Shown here: positions 41,933-49,831 of the stretch, piece by piece
Position numbering within the stretch: the first letter of the stretch is position 1
How the letters are laid out: each line of letters starts with the position of its first letter
IMG/VR virus record: IMGVR_UViG_3300017786_003484
Span: 124,001 to 188,000 of that record
Length of the DNA stretch: 64,000 nucleotides
Direction: 5' to 3' (one strand)
DNA from: a virus
Position numbers and translations under genes: made by a program
The notes under the pieces: generated by a model
The model's database searches: none
Told to the model about the DNA's origin: nothing
Seen by the model: only the letters and a program-made list of their open reading frames with translations

Positions 41933-43250
41933 TTTTTGGAGTTATCAAAATATTAGACAAGTTCATATTGAACTAACAAATGCATGTAATGCAGGTTGTC
42001 CGATGTGTGTCCGTTTTTATCAAAGTAGTCCCTTAACTAGACCTGATATTGAAATAGGACAAATAACATTGGAGGACTTTAAAAAATTCTTTCCTCCTAA
42101 ATTTATAAAACAGTTGACAACGATACTTTTCTGTGGAGTATCAGGTGATGCAGGTACTGCTAGAGATACATTAGAGATAATGGAATATATTGCGTCTTGT
42201 GATAGTAGAGTATCAATAAGAATGAATACTAACGGAGGTATGCGTAAACCAGACTGGTGGACAAAACTAGGTAAAGTGTTTAAAAAACAAGAAAAATATA
42301 ATTGGGGGTTAACATTTAGTGTTGACGGTCTCAGAGATACTAATCATTTATATAGAAGGAATGTTGTTTGGAAAAATTTAATTAACAACATGGAGGCGTT
42401 TACTGATACAGGTGCTGATACTACATGGGATTATTTAATATTTGAACACAACGAACATCAAATTGAAACCGCAAGAGATATAGCCGAATCTATGGGAATA
42501 GCCTTTAGGCCAAAAAGAGCATTAGGAGTTGATGATGGAGAATACCTAAAACCAATTGCTGTAAGAAATAAATTAGGAACTATAGATTATTTTATTAGAG
42601 CTCCTAAAGATCCTGAAAACAGAAATTTAAAAAATCCTGTAGGTGTAAGAGATGATATGTATAATATCCGTCCTGATTTTGACACAGAAGAATATTGGAA
42701 TGTTAGAAATAAAAAGAAACCATTAGTAGGAAATCATGGACTTACTGAAGAGGCAGGATTAGCACATAACCAAGTTACGTTTGAAAAAAATATGAGCGAC
42801 GTTTATAAAACACTAGACTTAGTAGATACTACAAAACAAGATAAAACAGAAATAGATTGTAAAAGTAGTATGGATAATGGCGGCACAGAAATATTTGTTG
42901 ATCAAGCAGGTATTGTTCATCCGTGCTGTTACATAGGTACACATTTAAATAGTAAATTTTTTGCTCCAGTCACAACACAATTACATGATACAATGAATAA
43001 GCACGATGGATGGAAAAAAGTAAACCTTTATAATTATAGCTTAGAGCAAATTTTAAATTCAGGCGCCTTAAATACAATGTGGGCAAAGGCTTGGAATAAA
43101 CCAACAGTTCAACAAGGCAAGACAATGTTTTGTGCTGATACTTGTCCTAAAAATAAATTAAGTGCAGTTGATAAAATTTTCAGGCACAAAGACGACCCTA
43201 GGCCCGACGAAGGATCCTATCAAAGAAAAAAAGCACATATAAAGGAGTAA
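41925..43250 (+). CDS. SPASM-type radical SAM protein
   Basis: 441 aa, overlapping the upstream gene by eight bases. CNAGCPMC (about residues 20-27) after IRQVHIELTN, FCGVSGD in place of GGEP, RMNTNGG, and FSVDGLRDTN are radical SAM features; the C-terminal part has IDCKSSMDNGG, HPCCYIG and FCADTCPKNK, giving the cysteines of a SPASM auxiliary-cluster domain in the normal C-terminal place. Unlike its four upstream neighbours it has no N-terminal Cys domain. Peptide-modifying maturases have this plan; substrate unknown. Confidence 0.82.
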   Translation: MDNFWSYQNIRQVHIELTNACNAGCPMCVRFYQSSPLTRPDIEIGQITLEDFKKFFPPKFIKQLTTILFCGVSGDAGTARDTLEIMEYIASCDSRVSIRMNTNGGMRKPDWWTKLGKVFKKQEKYNWGLTFSVDGLRDTNHLYRRNVVWKNLINNMEAFTDTGADTTWDYLIFEHNEHQIETARDIAESMGIAFRPKRALGVDDGEYLKPIAVRNKLGTIDYFIRAPKDPENRNLKNPVGVRDDMYNIRPDFDTEEYWNVRNKKKPLVGNHGLTEEAGLAHNQVTFEKNMSDVYKTLDLVDTTKQDKTEIDCKSSMDNGGTEIFVDQAGIVHPCCYIGTHLNSKFFAPVTTQLHDTMNKHDGWKKVNLYNYSLEQILNSGALNTMWAKAWNKPTVQQGKTMFCADTCPKNKLSAVDKIFRHKDDPRPDEGSYQRKKAHIKE

Positions 43251-43252
43251 AC

Positions 43253-43414
43253 ATGAATACCCGACCAACACTATATACATGTGAATGCGGACGCATTTTT
43301 GGAGCAGAGCTGAGTGGAGATATAGGAGTTGATCCTGATTTTCTTCCAAAGTTTAAATGTGATGATTGCTCAAAAAAACAAAAAGAGGAGAGTGTTGATG
43401 TTCATATGGCATGA
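43253..43414 (+). CDS. 53-aa zinc-ribbon-like protein
   Basis: Starts at ATG 43253 after AAAGGAG. Product MNTRPTLYTCECGRIFGAEL... contains CEC near the start and FKCDDCSKK later, a CxC/CxxC zinc-ribbon pattern, with an acidic tail ending HMA. It overlaps the following SGNH gene by 17 bases. Function unknown; a small metal-binding or protein-binding module. Confidence 0.6.
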   Translation: MNTRPTLYTCECGRIFGAELSGDIGVDPDFLPKFKCDDCSKKQKEESVDVHMA

Positions 43415-44054
43415 TTTTGTTATAGTAGGAGATAGTTTTTGTATGTCTAGAAAAGCAAAAACAGACTGGCCGCAGTTAGTTTTATCAGGTCTTACTGGTG
43501 AGCCATTTGAGGATAATAAACCAGTTAGAGGTAGAGGTGTTGCAGGAGGGTCCTGGTGGAAAGCAAGAAGAATACTAAACCAAGAAGCATTTAGTAATGG
43601 TAGACCCAGAGTAATTATATTTTGTCATTCAGACTCCGCTAGAATTAACCATGATGGAAATGAACCATATAATGCCGCTACTATGGATTCTTATCCAGAA
43701 GTCAAGAGTTATTATGATCATATGTTTTCTCCTGATTTTCATAAATGGGCAAAGATTGCTTATTTTAGAGAATTAAATGCAAGATGGGACACTTCCTTAT
43801 GTTTACACTTTCATTGTTTTGACGAATTTCTAGATGACGAAGTACAACTTAACGGATTAGTTTATAAAAAGTCACTAACTAGTTTAGTTGGAGAAGATAG
43901 GTTAAAGGTAAAAGAATCTGGAATATCAAACCATATGACAAAGGACCAACAGAAAACATTTGCTGACAACATTATTAAAATGATAACTGAAAATAAAGTT
44001 GACAATACTATAGATATTATTAATGGAAATAGTAACGATGATCCGATGGACTAG
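43398..44054 (+). CDS. SGNH/GDSL-hydrolase-like protein
   Basis: 218 aa from the ATG at 43398, seven bases after GAGGAG. DFVIVGDSFCMSR is the GDS block I with the nucleophile Ser; GRGVAGGSWWKARRIL may supply the block II Gly; VIIFCHSDSARINHDG is the strand before block III. SGNH enzymes are esterases or acetylhydrolases. A second SGNH-like gene is at 45647, on the other side of the carbamoyltransferase. Substrate unknown. Confidence 0.6.
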   Translation: MFIWHDFVIVGDSFCMSRKAKTDWPQLVLSGLTGEPFEDNKPVRGRGVAGGSWWKARRILNQEAFSNGRPRVIIFCHSDSARINHDGNEPYNAATMDSYPEVKSYYDHMFSPDFHKWAKIAYFRELNARWDTSLCLHFHCFDEFLDDEVQLNGLVYKKSLTSLVGEDRLKVKESGISNHMTKDQQKTFADNIIKMITENKVDNTIDIINGNSNDDPMD

Positions 44055-44166
44055 AAATAGATTATTTGTTCAGTATTTTATCAACTTATGGACTAAGTTT
44101 AAAAGAAAACGCCGAATGGCACAAAATATCAAAGAAGCAAAAAAACGAGACCCGTTTATATACTAA
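44038..44166 (+). CDS. 42-aa basic small protein
   Basis: Product MIRWTRNRLFVQYFINLWTK..., ending KKRDPFIY: one amphipathic hydrophobic helix and a strongly basic second half. It overlaps the SGNH gene by 17 bases and its TAA overlaps the carbamoyltransferase ATG (TAATG). The RDPFIY ending reminds me of small uncharacterised marine phage proteins. Function unknown. Confidence 0.45.
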   Translation: MIRWTRNRLFVQYFINLWTKFKRKRRMAQNIKEAKKRDPFIY

Positions 44167-45647
44167 TGAAAATACTTGGCATCACAACTCAAAACCATGA
44201 CGCTAGTTTAGCACTAGTAAGTGGAAATAGAATACTCTGGGCAGGCCACTCGGAAAGATATTCTCGCAACAAAAATGATTCTATTTTAAATCAAGACATA
44301 GTTGATGAGATGCTTTCATATGGAAAGCCTCAAAAAATTGTATTCTTTGAAGATGTAATTGAAAAGAGTTGGAGAAAATGGAGAGCAAGCGAAACACCTT
44401 ATAACCATCACAATTTAGTTAAAGAAGAACTTAGAAAGTATGGCTTGCTAGATACAGGTTGGAATTATGTAAAACATCATAGAGCTCATGCCGCCGGAGG
44501 ATTTTATACATCTGGCTTTAGGAATGCTCTAGTAATTAGCATTGATGCAATAGGAGAAAGAGATACGACTACATTCTGGAAAGCAAAGGACGGTGTATTA
44601 GATAAGAAGCCTTTCCTGCGTCAAAGTTATCCTGATAGTATTGGATTATTTTATAGTGCATTAACAGATTTTGTTGGGCTAAAAGCAAACGAAGAAGAAT
44701 ATATTTTTATGGGGATGGCGGCATATGGAAAAGTTATTCCTGAACTTAAGAAACTTATGCTACAGGACTTCTTTAAACAACTCAATCCTCCTTACTTTAA
44801 ACTAAGACATAACTTACATAGAGGTTGTCGTTGGTGGGAAGTTCCTAAAGAAATTAGTTATGGACATTATGATATAGCGGCCTGTGCCCAATCTATTGTA
44901 GAGGATTATCTTATTGATTCTGTAAATTATTTAAAAAAATATTGGACAGTATCATCCAATTTAGTGTTCATGGGAGGCGTTGCATTAAATTGTGTTGCGA
45001 ATACAAAACTATCTAAATTATTTAAAAATACATACATCATGCCTAACCCAGGGGATTCAGGAAGTGCTATTGGAGCAGTAGCGGCTTACCTAGATAAACC
45101 ATTATCGTGGAAAGGTCCTTACCTAGGAACTAATATTGAAGGAGAACTTAATATTAAAAAAGCAATAGCCTCATTGATGCAAGGAAATGTTATAGGAATT
45201 GCCAAAGGTCGTGCTGAATTTGGTCCTAGAGCATTAGGCAATAGAAGTTTACTATGCGATCCACGAGGTGCCAATGCTAAGAACAAAATGAATGAAATAA
45301 AGAAAAGGCAAAAATTTAGACCCTTTGCACCTGCAGTATTAGCGGAACATGCAAACACATATTTTGATATGCCAATGAAAGAAACGCCTTACATGCAGTA
45401 TGTAACTCAGTGCAAACAGCCTAACGAGTTTCCTGCTATATGTCATGTGGACAATAGTAGCAGAGTTCAAACTGTAAATAATACAACAGATAATAAAATG
45501 TTTAGAGCCTTACTAGAAGAATGGTATAAAGTATCAGGTTGCCCAATGTTAATGAATACTAGTTTAAACATCAAAGGAGAGCCTTTAGTAAACTCATGGG
45601 AAGATGCTAAACGTTTTGAAGAATTACATAATATTGAGATTTTTTAA
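44166..45647 (+). CDS. NodU/CmcH-type carbamoyltransferase
   Basis: 493 aa. N-terminal MKILGITTQNHDASLALV and HHRAHAAGGFYTSGFRNALVISIDAIGERDTTTFW are the Kae1-like ATPase-type carbamoyltransferase motifs with the HxxxH metal pair; the C-terminal domain has AEFGPRALGNRSLLCDPR, RQKFRPFAPAVL and MNTSLNIKGEPLV, hallmarks of the family. It transfers a carbamoyl group from carbamoyl phosphate to a hydroxyl of a sugar or nucleoside. Known in marine T4-like phages. It ends the run of modifying enzymes from 34797 and is coupled to a SGNH hydrolase. Confidence 0.92.
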   Translation: MKILGITTQNHDASLALVSGNRILWAGHSERYSRNKNDSILNQDIVDEMLSYGKPQKIVFFEDVIEKSWRKWRASETPYNHHNLVKEELRKYGLLDTGWNYVKHHRAHAAGGFYTSGFRNALVISIDAIGERDTTTFWKAKDGVLDKKPFLRQSYPDSIGLFYSALTDFVGLKANEEEYIFMGMAAYGKVIPELKKLMLQDFFKQLNPPYFKLRHNLHRGCRWWEVPKEISYGHYDIAACAQSIVEDYLIDSVNYLKKYWTVSSNLVFMGGVALNCVANTKLSKLFKNTYIMPNPGDSGSAIGAVAAYLDKPLSWKGPYLGTNIEGELNIKKAIASLMQGNVIGIAKGRAEFGPRALGNRSLLCDPRGANAKNKMNEIKKRQKFRPFAPAVLAEHANTYFDMPMKETPYMQYVTQCKQPNEFPAICHVDNSSRVQTVNNTTDNKMFRALLEEWYKVSGCPMLMNTSLNIKGEPLVNSWEDAKRFEELHNIEIF

Positions 45648-46483
45648 TGATAATAAGAAAAAGAAGCAAAGTTAACACACCTGATAAGACTATTCTAATA
45701 TTAGGAGATAGTTTTGCTTTTGGTCACGGATGCTCTGATAGGTCTTATTGGGTTGATGAAGATGGAAACGAACATGGCAAAAAGTTTGATTTTAGATACC
45801 CAAGTGAATATTGCTATGCTTCTCTAATTGCAAAAGACAATCCAACTTGGAGAGTAATTAATAAAGGCAAACCTGGTTTAGATAGTTTATCTATGTTTCA
45901 GGACGTATTAAAATGTAGGAAAGAAATAGGACATATTGACTATATTTTGGTTTCTTTGAGTTTTGACGATCGTATATTAGTTAGGAATCCTCATTTAGAG
46001 GAAGATAAAAGCAAGTTTCTTTCTTGGCCAAGATTTGGCTTTTCACCTAAAAACGAAAAAGATCATATTTTTGGTTATCCAGAACCTATGGTGTTTAGAC
46101 TAGCGAGTAGTGATAACGAAATTCCAACAATAGAACAAGAACATCACGAAGCACTAAAGGCATATAGAAATGAACTGTTTAATCCAAGAGTTACAAACCT
46201 TGCTTCTTTAAGTTTAGTTCATGCTTTTTATTCAATTTGTATTACTAATGATACACAATATAATTGGTCAGCTCCACCTAATTCATCACTTTCAAAGACC
46301 GATATGTATGATCATATATCAGACACAATCAGAAACAGCCAGGTCCCTGGAATTCTTACACATTTAAATTATAACAATACACCACCTTTCTCAAAATACA
46401 GGGCGCCAGATGGTCATGCAAATGACTTAGGACATAGTAAGTACTACGAAGATGTTCTAAAGCCAATTATGGACCGTTTATAA
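45647..46483 (+). CDS. SGNH/GDSL-hydrolase-like protein
   Basis: 278 aa, TAATG start on the carbamoyltransferase stop. TILILGDSFAFGHGC is block I with the nucleophile Ser; INKGKPGLDSLSMFQDVL may be block II; YILVSLSFDDRILV precedes block III, and RAPDGHANDLGHSKYYEDVL holds the C-terminal DxxH (DGHAND...H). This is a fuller SGNH pattern than in the 43398 protein. Esterase/acyl hydrolase role inferred; it may edit the product of the carbamoyltransferase cluster. Confidence 0.72.
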   Translation: MIIRKRSKVNTPDKTILILGDSFAFGHGCSDRSYWVDEDGNEHGKKFDFRYPSEYCYASLIAKDNPTWRVINKGKPGLDSLSMFQDVLKCRKEIGHIDYILVSLSFDDRILVRNPHLEEDKSKFLSWPRFGFSPKNEKDHIFGYPEPMVFRLASSDNEIPTIEQEHHEALKAYRNELFNPRVTNLASLSLVHAFYSICITNDTQYNWSAPPNSSLSKTDMYDHISDTIRNSQVPGILTHLNYNNTPPFSKYRAPDGHANDLGHSKYYEDVLKPIMDRL

Positions 46484-46518
46484 TAAATAATGTTACGTTT
46501 TAACGAAAGGTAACATTA
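46483..46518 (+). promoter_or_regulatory. Late-promoter-like box plus 9-bp hairpin before the nuclease gene
   Basis: AATAAATA at 46483-46490 fits the NATAAATA late box. TAATGTTAC (46488-46496) pairs perfectly with GTAACATTA (46510-46518), with GAAAGG, the probable ribosome site, at the loop/right arm. ATG follows at 46522. Confidence 0.45.
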
Positions 46519-46521
46519 GTA

Positions 46522-46971
46522 ATGTATGAGTATAAAGCAAAATTAGTCAAAGTCGTAGACGGAGACACAGTAGATGTAGATATTGATTTAGGATTTGGAA
46601 TGTGGATGCTAGACGAAAGAGTTCGTATAATGGGCATTGATACTCCAGAATCTAGAACAAGAGATTTAGTAGAAAAGCAATTTGGATTGGCCGCTAAAGC
46701 AAGGCTTAAAGAGTTATTAGGTAAGACTTGTATTTTAAAAACTCAAGTAGGTAAAGGCGGAGAAGATATGAAAGGTAAGTTTGGAAGAATACTAGGAGAC
46801 TTTTTAGTAGAGGGACATGACATACCAGCTGGTGAAGTTCTGATTCAAGAAGGACATGCAGTACCATATGAAGGACAAGCTAAAGAAGACGTAGATGCTC
46901 TTCACTTAATTAACAGAGAACGATTAATAAAAGAGGGCAAAGTAGTCTTGAAAGAAAAGAAAAAGAAATGA
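46522..46971 (+). CDS. Thermonuclease-like (SNase) protein, active site intact
   Basis: 149 aa. KLVKVVDGDTVDVDIDLGF (metal-binding Asp), RVRIMGIDTPESR (Arg and Asp-Thr-x-Glu) and KFGRILGDF (second Arg) reproduce the active-site residues of staphylococcal nuclease. Ends in KEKKKK. No signal peptide, so cytoplasmic; it could degrade host nucleic acid. A degenerate paralogue is at 49476. The hairpin before it may control translation. Confidence 0.85.
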   Translation: MYEYKAKLVKVVDGDTVDVDIDLGFGMWMLDERVRIMGIDTPESRTRDLVEKQFGLAAKARLKELLGKTCILKTQVGKGGEDMKGKFGRILGDFLVEGHDIPAGEVLIQEGHAVPYEGQAKEDVDALHLINRERLIKEGKVVLKEKKKK

Positions 46972-47180
46972 TAAACAGAAAACATCCGTCCGATGTTGGA
47001 TTGACATATTGGTCACATCTAAAGTTTGCTTGGGGCGAATGTTTCCGTTTAATTTGTATAAGTCTTGTAATGTTTATACATGGTTTTATACCTTGGGTGT
47101 GGGACTGGAAATATTCAGACTATATAGATAGAGCAAAGAAAAGAATTGAGCCACAGGACGATTTTAGAAACAGGAAGTAA
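46968..47180 (+). CDS. Small membrane-associated protein, DUF6356-like
   Basis: 70 aa, ATGA overlap with the nuclease gene. TYWSHLKFAWGECFRLICISLVMFIHGFIPWVWDWKYSDYI has the same plan as the protein at 12514: a His/aromatic amphipathic start, one hydrophobic helix, HGFIPW, then a polar tail. Function unknown. Followed one base later by the alpha/beta hydrolase gene. Confidence 0.55.
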   Translation: MINRKHPSDVGLTYWSHLKFAWGECFRLICISLVMFIHGFIPWVWDWKYSDYIDRAKKRIEPQDDFRNRK

Positions 47181-47181
47181 A

Positions 47182-47952
47182 ATGCAACATTGGAAACAAA
47201 GTATTAATAAAGAAAATAGGAAAGATGGATTTCTATTTGTACACGGAAAGACAGATGGCCCAAACAATCCAATTTGTGGCTATTCAGATGCAATTGAAGA
47301 GTTCTGCAAAAATAACTTAGTGGACTATAGAGAGTATCCTTGGGGATATTCAGATCCTTATAGTGAAGACTTCTTAGAATCTATGAAATATATTAATGAT
47401 GCAAAGAAGTCCTTAATTGAGCAAGGAGCAACTCATATACATGTTTTAGGACATTCTTTAGGTTGTACTGCTATATTACTTTATGCAACTCAGGTTGTTG
47501 ATATATCAAGTTTAATAATGATGTCACCTGGACATAATGCTCACTTGCCTAGTATTAGAAAAAATGTTGTTTGGTCTATTGCAGAAGCTAATCGTTTAAT
47601 CGAAGAAGGAAACAATGAGCCTGCACATTTTATTGATTTTAACAATGGTATGATTATGCCAATAAAAGCAAGACCCTCAAATTATCTAAGTTACTTCTAT
47701 CACGAAGGTCCGGGTAGTGCTACAAATAGTGCAATTACAATCAAACAGAAGTATGGTAACAACCCTCCTTTTTCTATTATATTAGTCAGCGGAACCGATG
47801 ATATGACACAAGGAACTGTTAAAGGAGGTATATGGGATATACTTCCTAAGAACAAGCAAAGCAAGTATATAGAGAAGATTGGGTACGATCATTTTCAAAC
47901 TGTACCATTTACTCTCGATTATATGCCAGAATTAATGAAATTTGTTAATTAA
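47182..47952 (+). CDS. Alpha/beta hydrolase
   Basis: 256 aa from the ATG at 47182 with AGGAAG before it. GFLFVHGKTDGP is the oxyanion HG strand, HVLGHSLGCTAILLY the nucleophile elbow with Ser, SGTDDMTQG the acid loop and GYDHFQTVP the His. No signal peptide. Resembles DUF1749/UPF-type serine hydrolases acting on small esters; substrate unknown. Third hydrolase of this fold in the window, after the lipase and the lipoprotein. Confidence 0.78.
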   Translation: MQHWKQSINKENRKDGFLFVHGKTDGPNNPICGYSDAIEEFCKNNLVDYREYPWGYSDPYSEDFLESMKYINDAKKSLIEQGATHIHVLGHSLGCTAILLYATQVVDISSLIMMSPGHNAHLPSIRKNVVWSIAEANRLIEEGNNEPAHFIDFNNGMIMPIKARPSNYLSYFYHEGPGSATNSAITIKQKYGNNPPFSIILVSGTDDMTQGTVKGGIWDILPKNKQSKYIEKIGYDHFQTVPFTLDYMPELMKFVN

Positions 47953-48022
47953 GTACTAATAAAACCCCTAAAAACAAGCGATCTAACGCCGTATGATATT
48001 GTGCCATAGGTACATTTTCTGG

Positions 48023-48051
48023 TTGACATCTGTTAAATATTTTGCTATAAT
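48023..48051 (+). promoter_or_regulatory. Consensus sigma70 promoter giving a nearly leaderless transcript
   Basis: TTGACA (48023-48028), 17-nt spacer, TATAAT (48046-48051) with TG two bases before (extended -10). The ATG of the next gene is at 48061, so the transcript would have only 0-4 untranslated bases. Confidence 0.8.
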
Positions 48052-48060
48052 GAAATCATA

Positions 48061-48576
48061 ATGAAAGTAATTAATGTTTTATCAGGACCAGGCGCAGGAA
48101 AATCGACACTAGCGGCTGGGCTTTATTATACAGCAAAGTGTAAGAAATTGCACGTTGAATTAGTCACTGAGGTCGCGAAAGACCTTGTGTGGGAAGGAAG
48201 GGAAAAGGCGTTAAAGAATCAAGCATATGTATTTGGACGTCAAGTACAACGAGTGGATAGAGTTTCACATAATGATCTCGTTATAACTGACAGTCCTTTT
48301 TTACTAAGTGCAACTTATGCTCCTAAAGATTATCCTAAATCTTGGGAGGATGTAGTCGTGCAGATTTGGAAGAAGTATAACAATTATGTAATATTTCTTA
48401 ACCGCGGTCACAAATACGAAAGTGAAGGCCGTCTGCATAATTTCCAAGAGTCGTTGGAGATTGATACGATGATAGTAGACTTGCTGGCGAGGCATGATAT
48501 ACAATACACAAGTGTTGATCATGACTATAGCAATCTAGACGAATTGCTCGAAATTGTTTTACAAAAACGAGCTTAG
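48061..48576 (+). CDS. P-loop ATPase (AAA_28-like) of T4-like phages
   Basis: 171 aa. INVLSGPGAGKSTLAAGLYYTAK is a Walker A motif (GPGAGKS), LVTEVAKDLVWEG, DRVSHNDLVITDSPFLLS (Walker B-like DSP) and LNRGHKYESEGRLHNFQESLEID follow. This order is that of the small AAA_28/NadR-kinase-like P-loop proteins of T4-like phages, which may be nucleotide or ribosyl kinases. There is no room for a ribosome site: the ATG lies at the predicted transcription start. Confidence 0.82.
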   Translation: MKVINVLSGPGAGKSTLAAGLYYTAKCKKLHVELVTEVAKDLVWEGREKALKNQAYVFGRQVQRVDRVSHNDLVITDSPFLLSATYAPKDYPKSWEDVVVQIWKKYNNYVIFLNRGHKYESEGRLHNFQESLEIDTMIVDLLARHDIQYTSVDHDYSNLDELLEIVLQKRA

Positions 48577-48606
48577 TTAACTATTAAGATTGAGATTGAA
48601 AGGGCA

Positions 48607-49473
48607 ATGTTAATGAGACGATTAATTAGACAAACATGTATTATACTTTCCGTAGTTGGATTAATGTTTTTAGTTTTTGCAAACGGAAAAGATTCTACAG
48701 AAGAAGAAACTAAAGTAGTAGAAGCTAAACAAACAACAAGTGTTTGGATAGTAGAGAGAAACAAAGAAACACATACAGAAACATGGACCAGACTGGATAA
48801 ACCAGTATTGTTTGACAGACATATCAAACCTCCAGCAGTTCCTGTAGCAAAAGTAAAGTACACAAAGACATTTGTTGACAACGACGTAAAACAAAATGTC
48901 AGTATTGAAAAGCCAGTAGAAAAACCAGAAGATAAGATTAGACACGAGTCAATTACAAAGACCATTGAATTTTATCTAACCAGATTAGACGAGTTAGGAG
49001 GATCTGCTCGTATAGCATCTGATGAGTTATACTGTATGGCTGAAAACATTTACTATGAAGCAAGAAGCGAACCATTAGAAGGTCAAGTCGCTGTCGCTCT
49101 AGTAACAATGAATAGAGTTAATAGCCCGGATTACCCTAGTACAGTTTGTGGTGTAATCAAGCAAGGGCCAATGGTTGAGTCCTGGAAAACAAGAGGTAAA
49201 GATATTCCGGACGAAGACAGGAAGTACTATCCTAGACGTCATAAATGTCAGTTCAGTTGGTGGTGTGATGGTAAGGCAGAAGGCCGTAAAGTACCTAAAT
49301 ACTGGGACACGGCGCTTGCAATATCTTTAGCAGTAGTTATGGATAAGGCCATTTCAGACTTAACAAATGGAGCAACACATTATCATGCAACTTATGTTAA
49401 TCCAAAATGGGCAAAGAAAGCACTTGTTAAACACCAGATTGGTGAGCATATATTTTATAGACTAAAGGATTAA
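48607..49473 (+). CDS. SleB-type cell-wall hydrolase
   Basis: 288 aa, AAAGGGC ribosome site. N-terminal hydrophobic anchor or signal (LIRQTCIILSVVGLMFLVFA) and a polar linker of about 120 residues precede the domain LYCMAENIYYEARSEPLEGQVAVALVTMNRV, with the catalytic Glu, YPSTVCGVIKQ, CQFSWWCDGK, and ALAISLAVVMDKAISDLTNGATHYHA...W. These are Hydrolase_2 (PF07486, SleB) motifs. It cuts peptidoglycan, probably as endolysin with a signal-anchor. Confidence 0.9.
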   Translation: MLMRRLIRQTCIILSVVGLMFLVFANGKDSTEEETKVVEAKQTTSVWIVERNKETHTETWTRLDKPVLFDRHIKPPAVPVAKVKYTKTFVDNDVKQNVSIEKPVEKPEDKIRHESITKTIEFYLTRLDELGGSARIASDELYCMAENIYYEARSEPLEGQVAVALVTMNRVNSPDYPSTVCGVIKQGPMVESWKTRGKDIPDEDRKYYPRRHKCQFSWWCDGKAEGRKVPKYWDTALAISLAVVMDKAISDLTNGATHYHATYVNPKWAKKALVKHQIGEHIFYRLKD

Positions 49474-49475
49474 AC

Positions 49476-49829
49476 ATGAAAAGAATATACCCTGCAAAGT
49501 TAGTTGAAGTTAGAGGATCAGATACAGTCGAAGTTGATGTAGATCTAGGCTTTAACATGTTTACAAAGCAAAAGGTACGTTTGTTTGGCGTTAAAACTGC
49601 CGGCAAAGATTCAGAGGTTAGAAAAGTACTTCTAGAGCTATGTGAAGGTGGAATCATTATTGAACCTATCATTACAAAACGAGCAAAATTAGGAAGAATA
49701 CTAGGGTGGGCTTATATACCTACTTCAGATACTGGTGAACCTGGATTAAATATAAACCAAGTTCTAGTAGAAAAAGGTTTAGCAGAAGGATTTTCTGCTC
49801 CTGAAGAGCAATATGAGGCTGAGGAATAA
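49476..49829 (+). CDS. Degenerate thermonuclease-like protein
   Basis: 117 aa. The scaffold matches the nuclease at 46522: AKLVEVRGSDTVEVDVDLGF, KVRLFGVKTAGKDS and KLGRILGWAYI. But the metal/catalytic DTPE is replaced by KTAG and DGDT by GSDT, so catalytic Asp and Glu are missing; only the second Arg is kept. It is likely a non-catalytic SNase fold that binds nucleic acid or protein. Starts two bases after the SleB stop. Confidence 0.72.
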   Translation: MKRIYPAKLVEVRGSDTVEVDVDLGFNMFTKQKVRLFGVKTAGKDSEVRKVLLELCEGGIIIEPIITKRAKLGRILGWAYIPTSDTGEPGLNINQVLVEKGLAEGFSAPEEQYEAEE

Positions 49830-49831
49830 AT

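Noticed and set aside
43999-44004. TTGACA inside the SGNH gene as a promoter
   Set aside because: No acceptable -10 box at a 16-18 nt distance.
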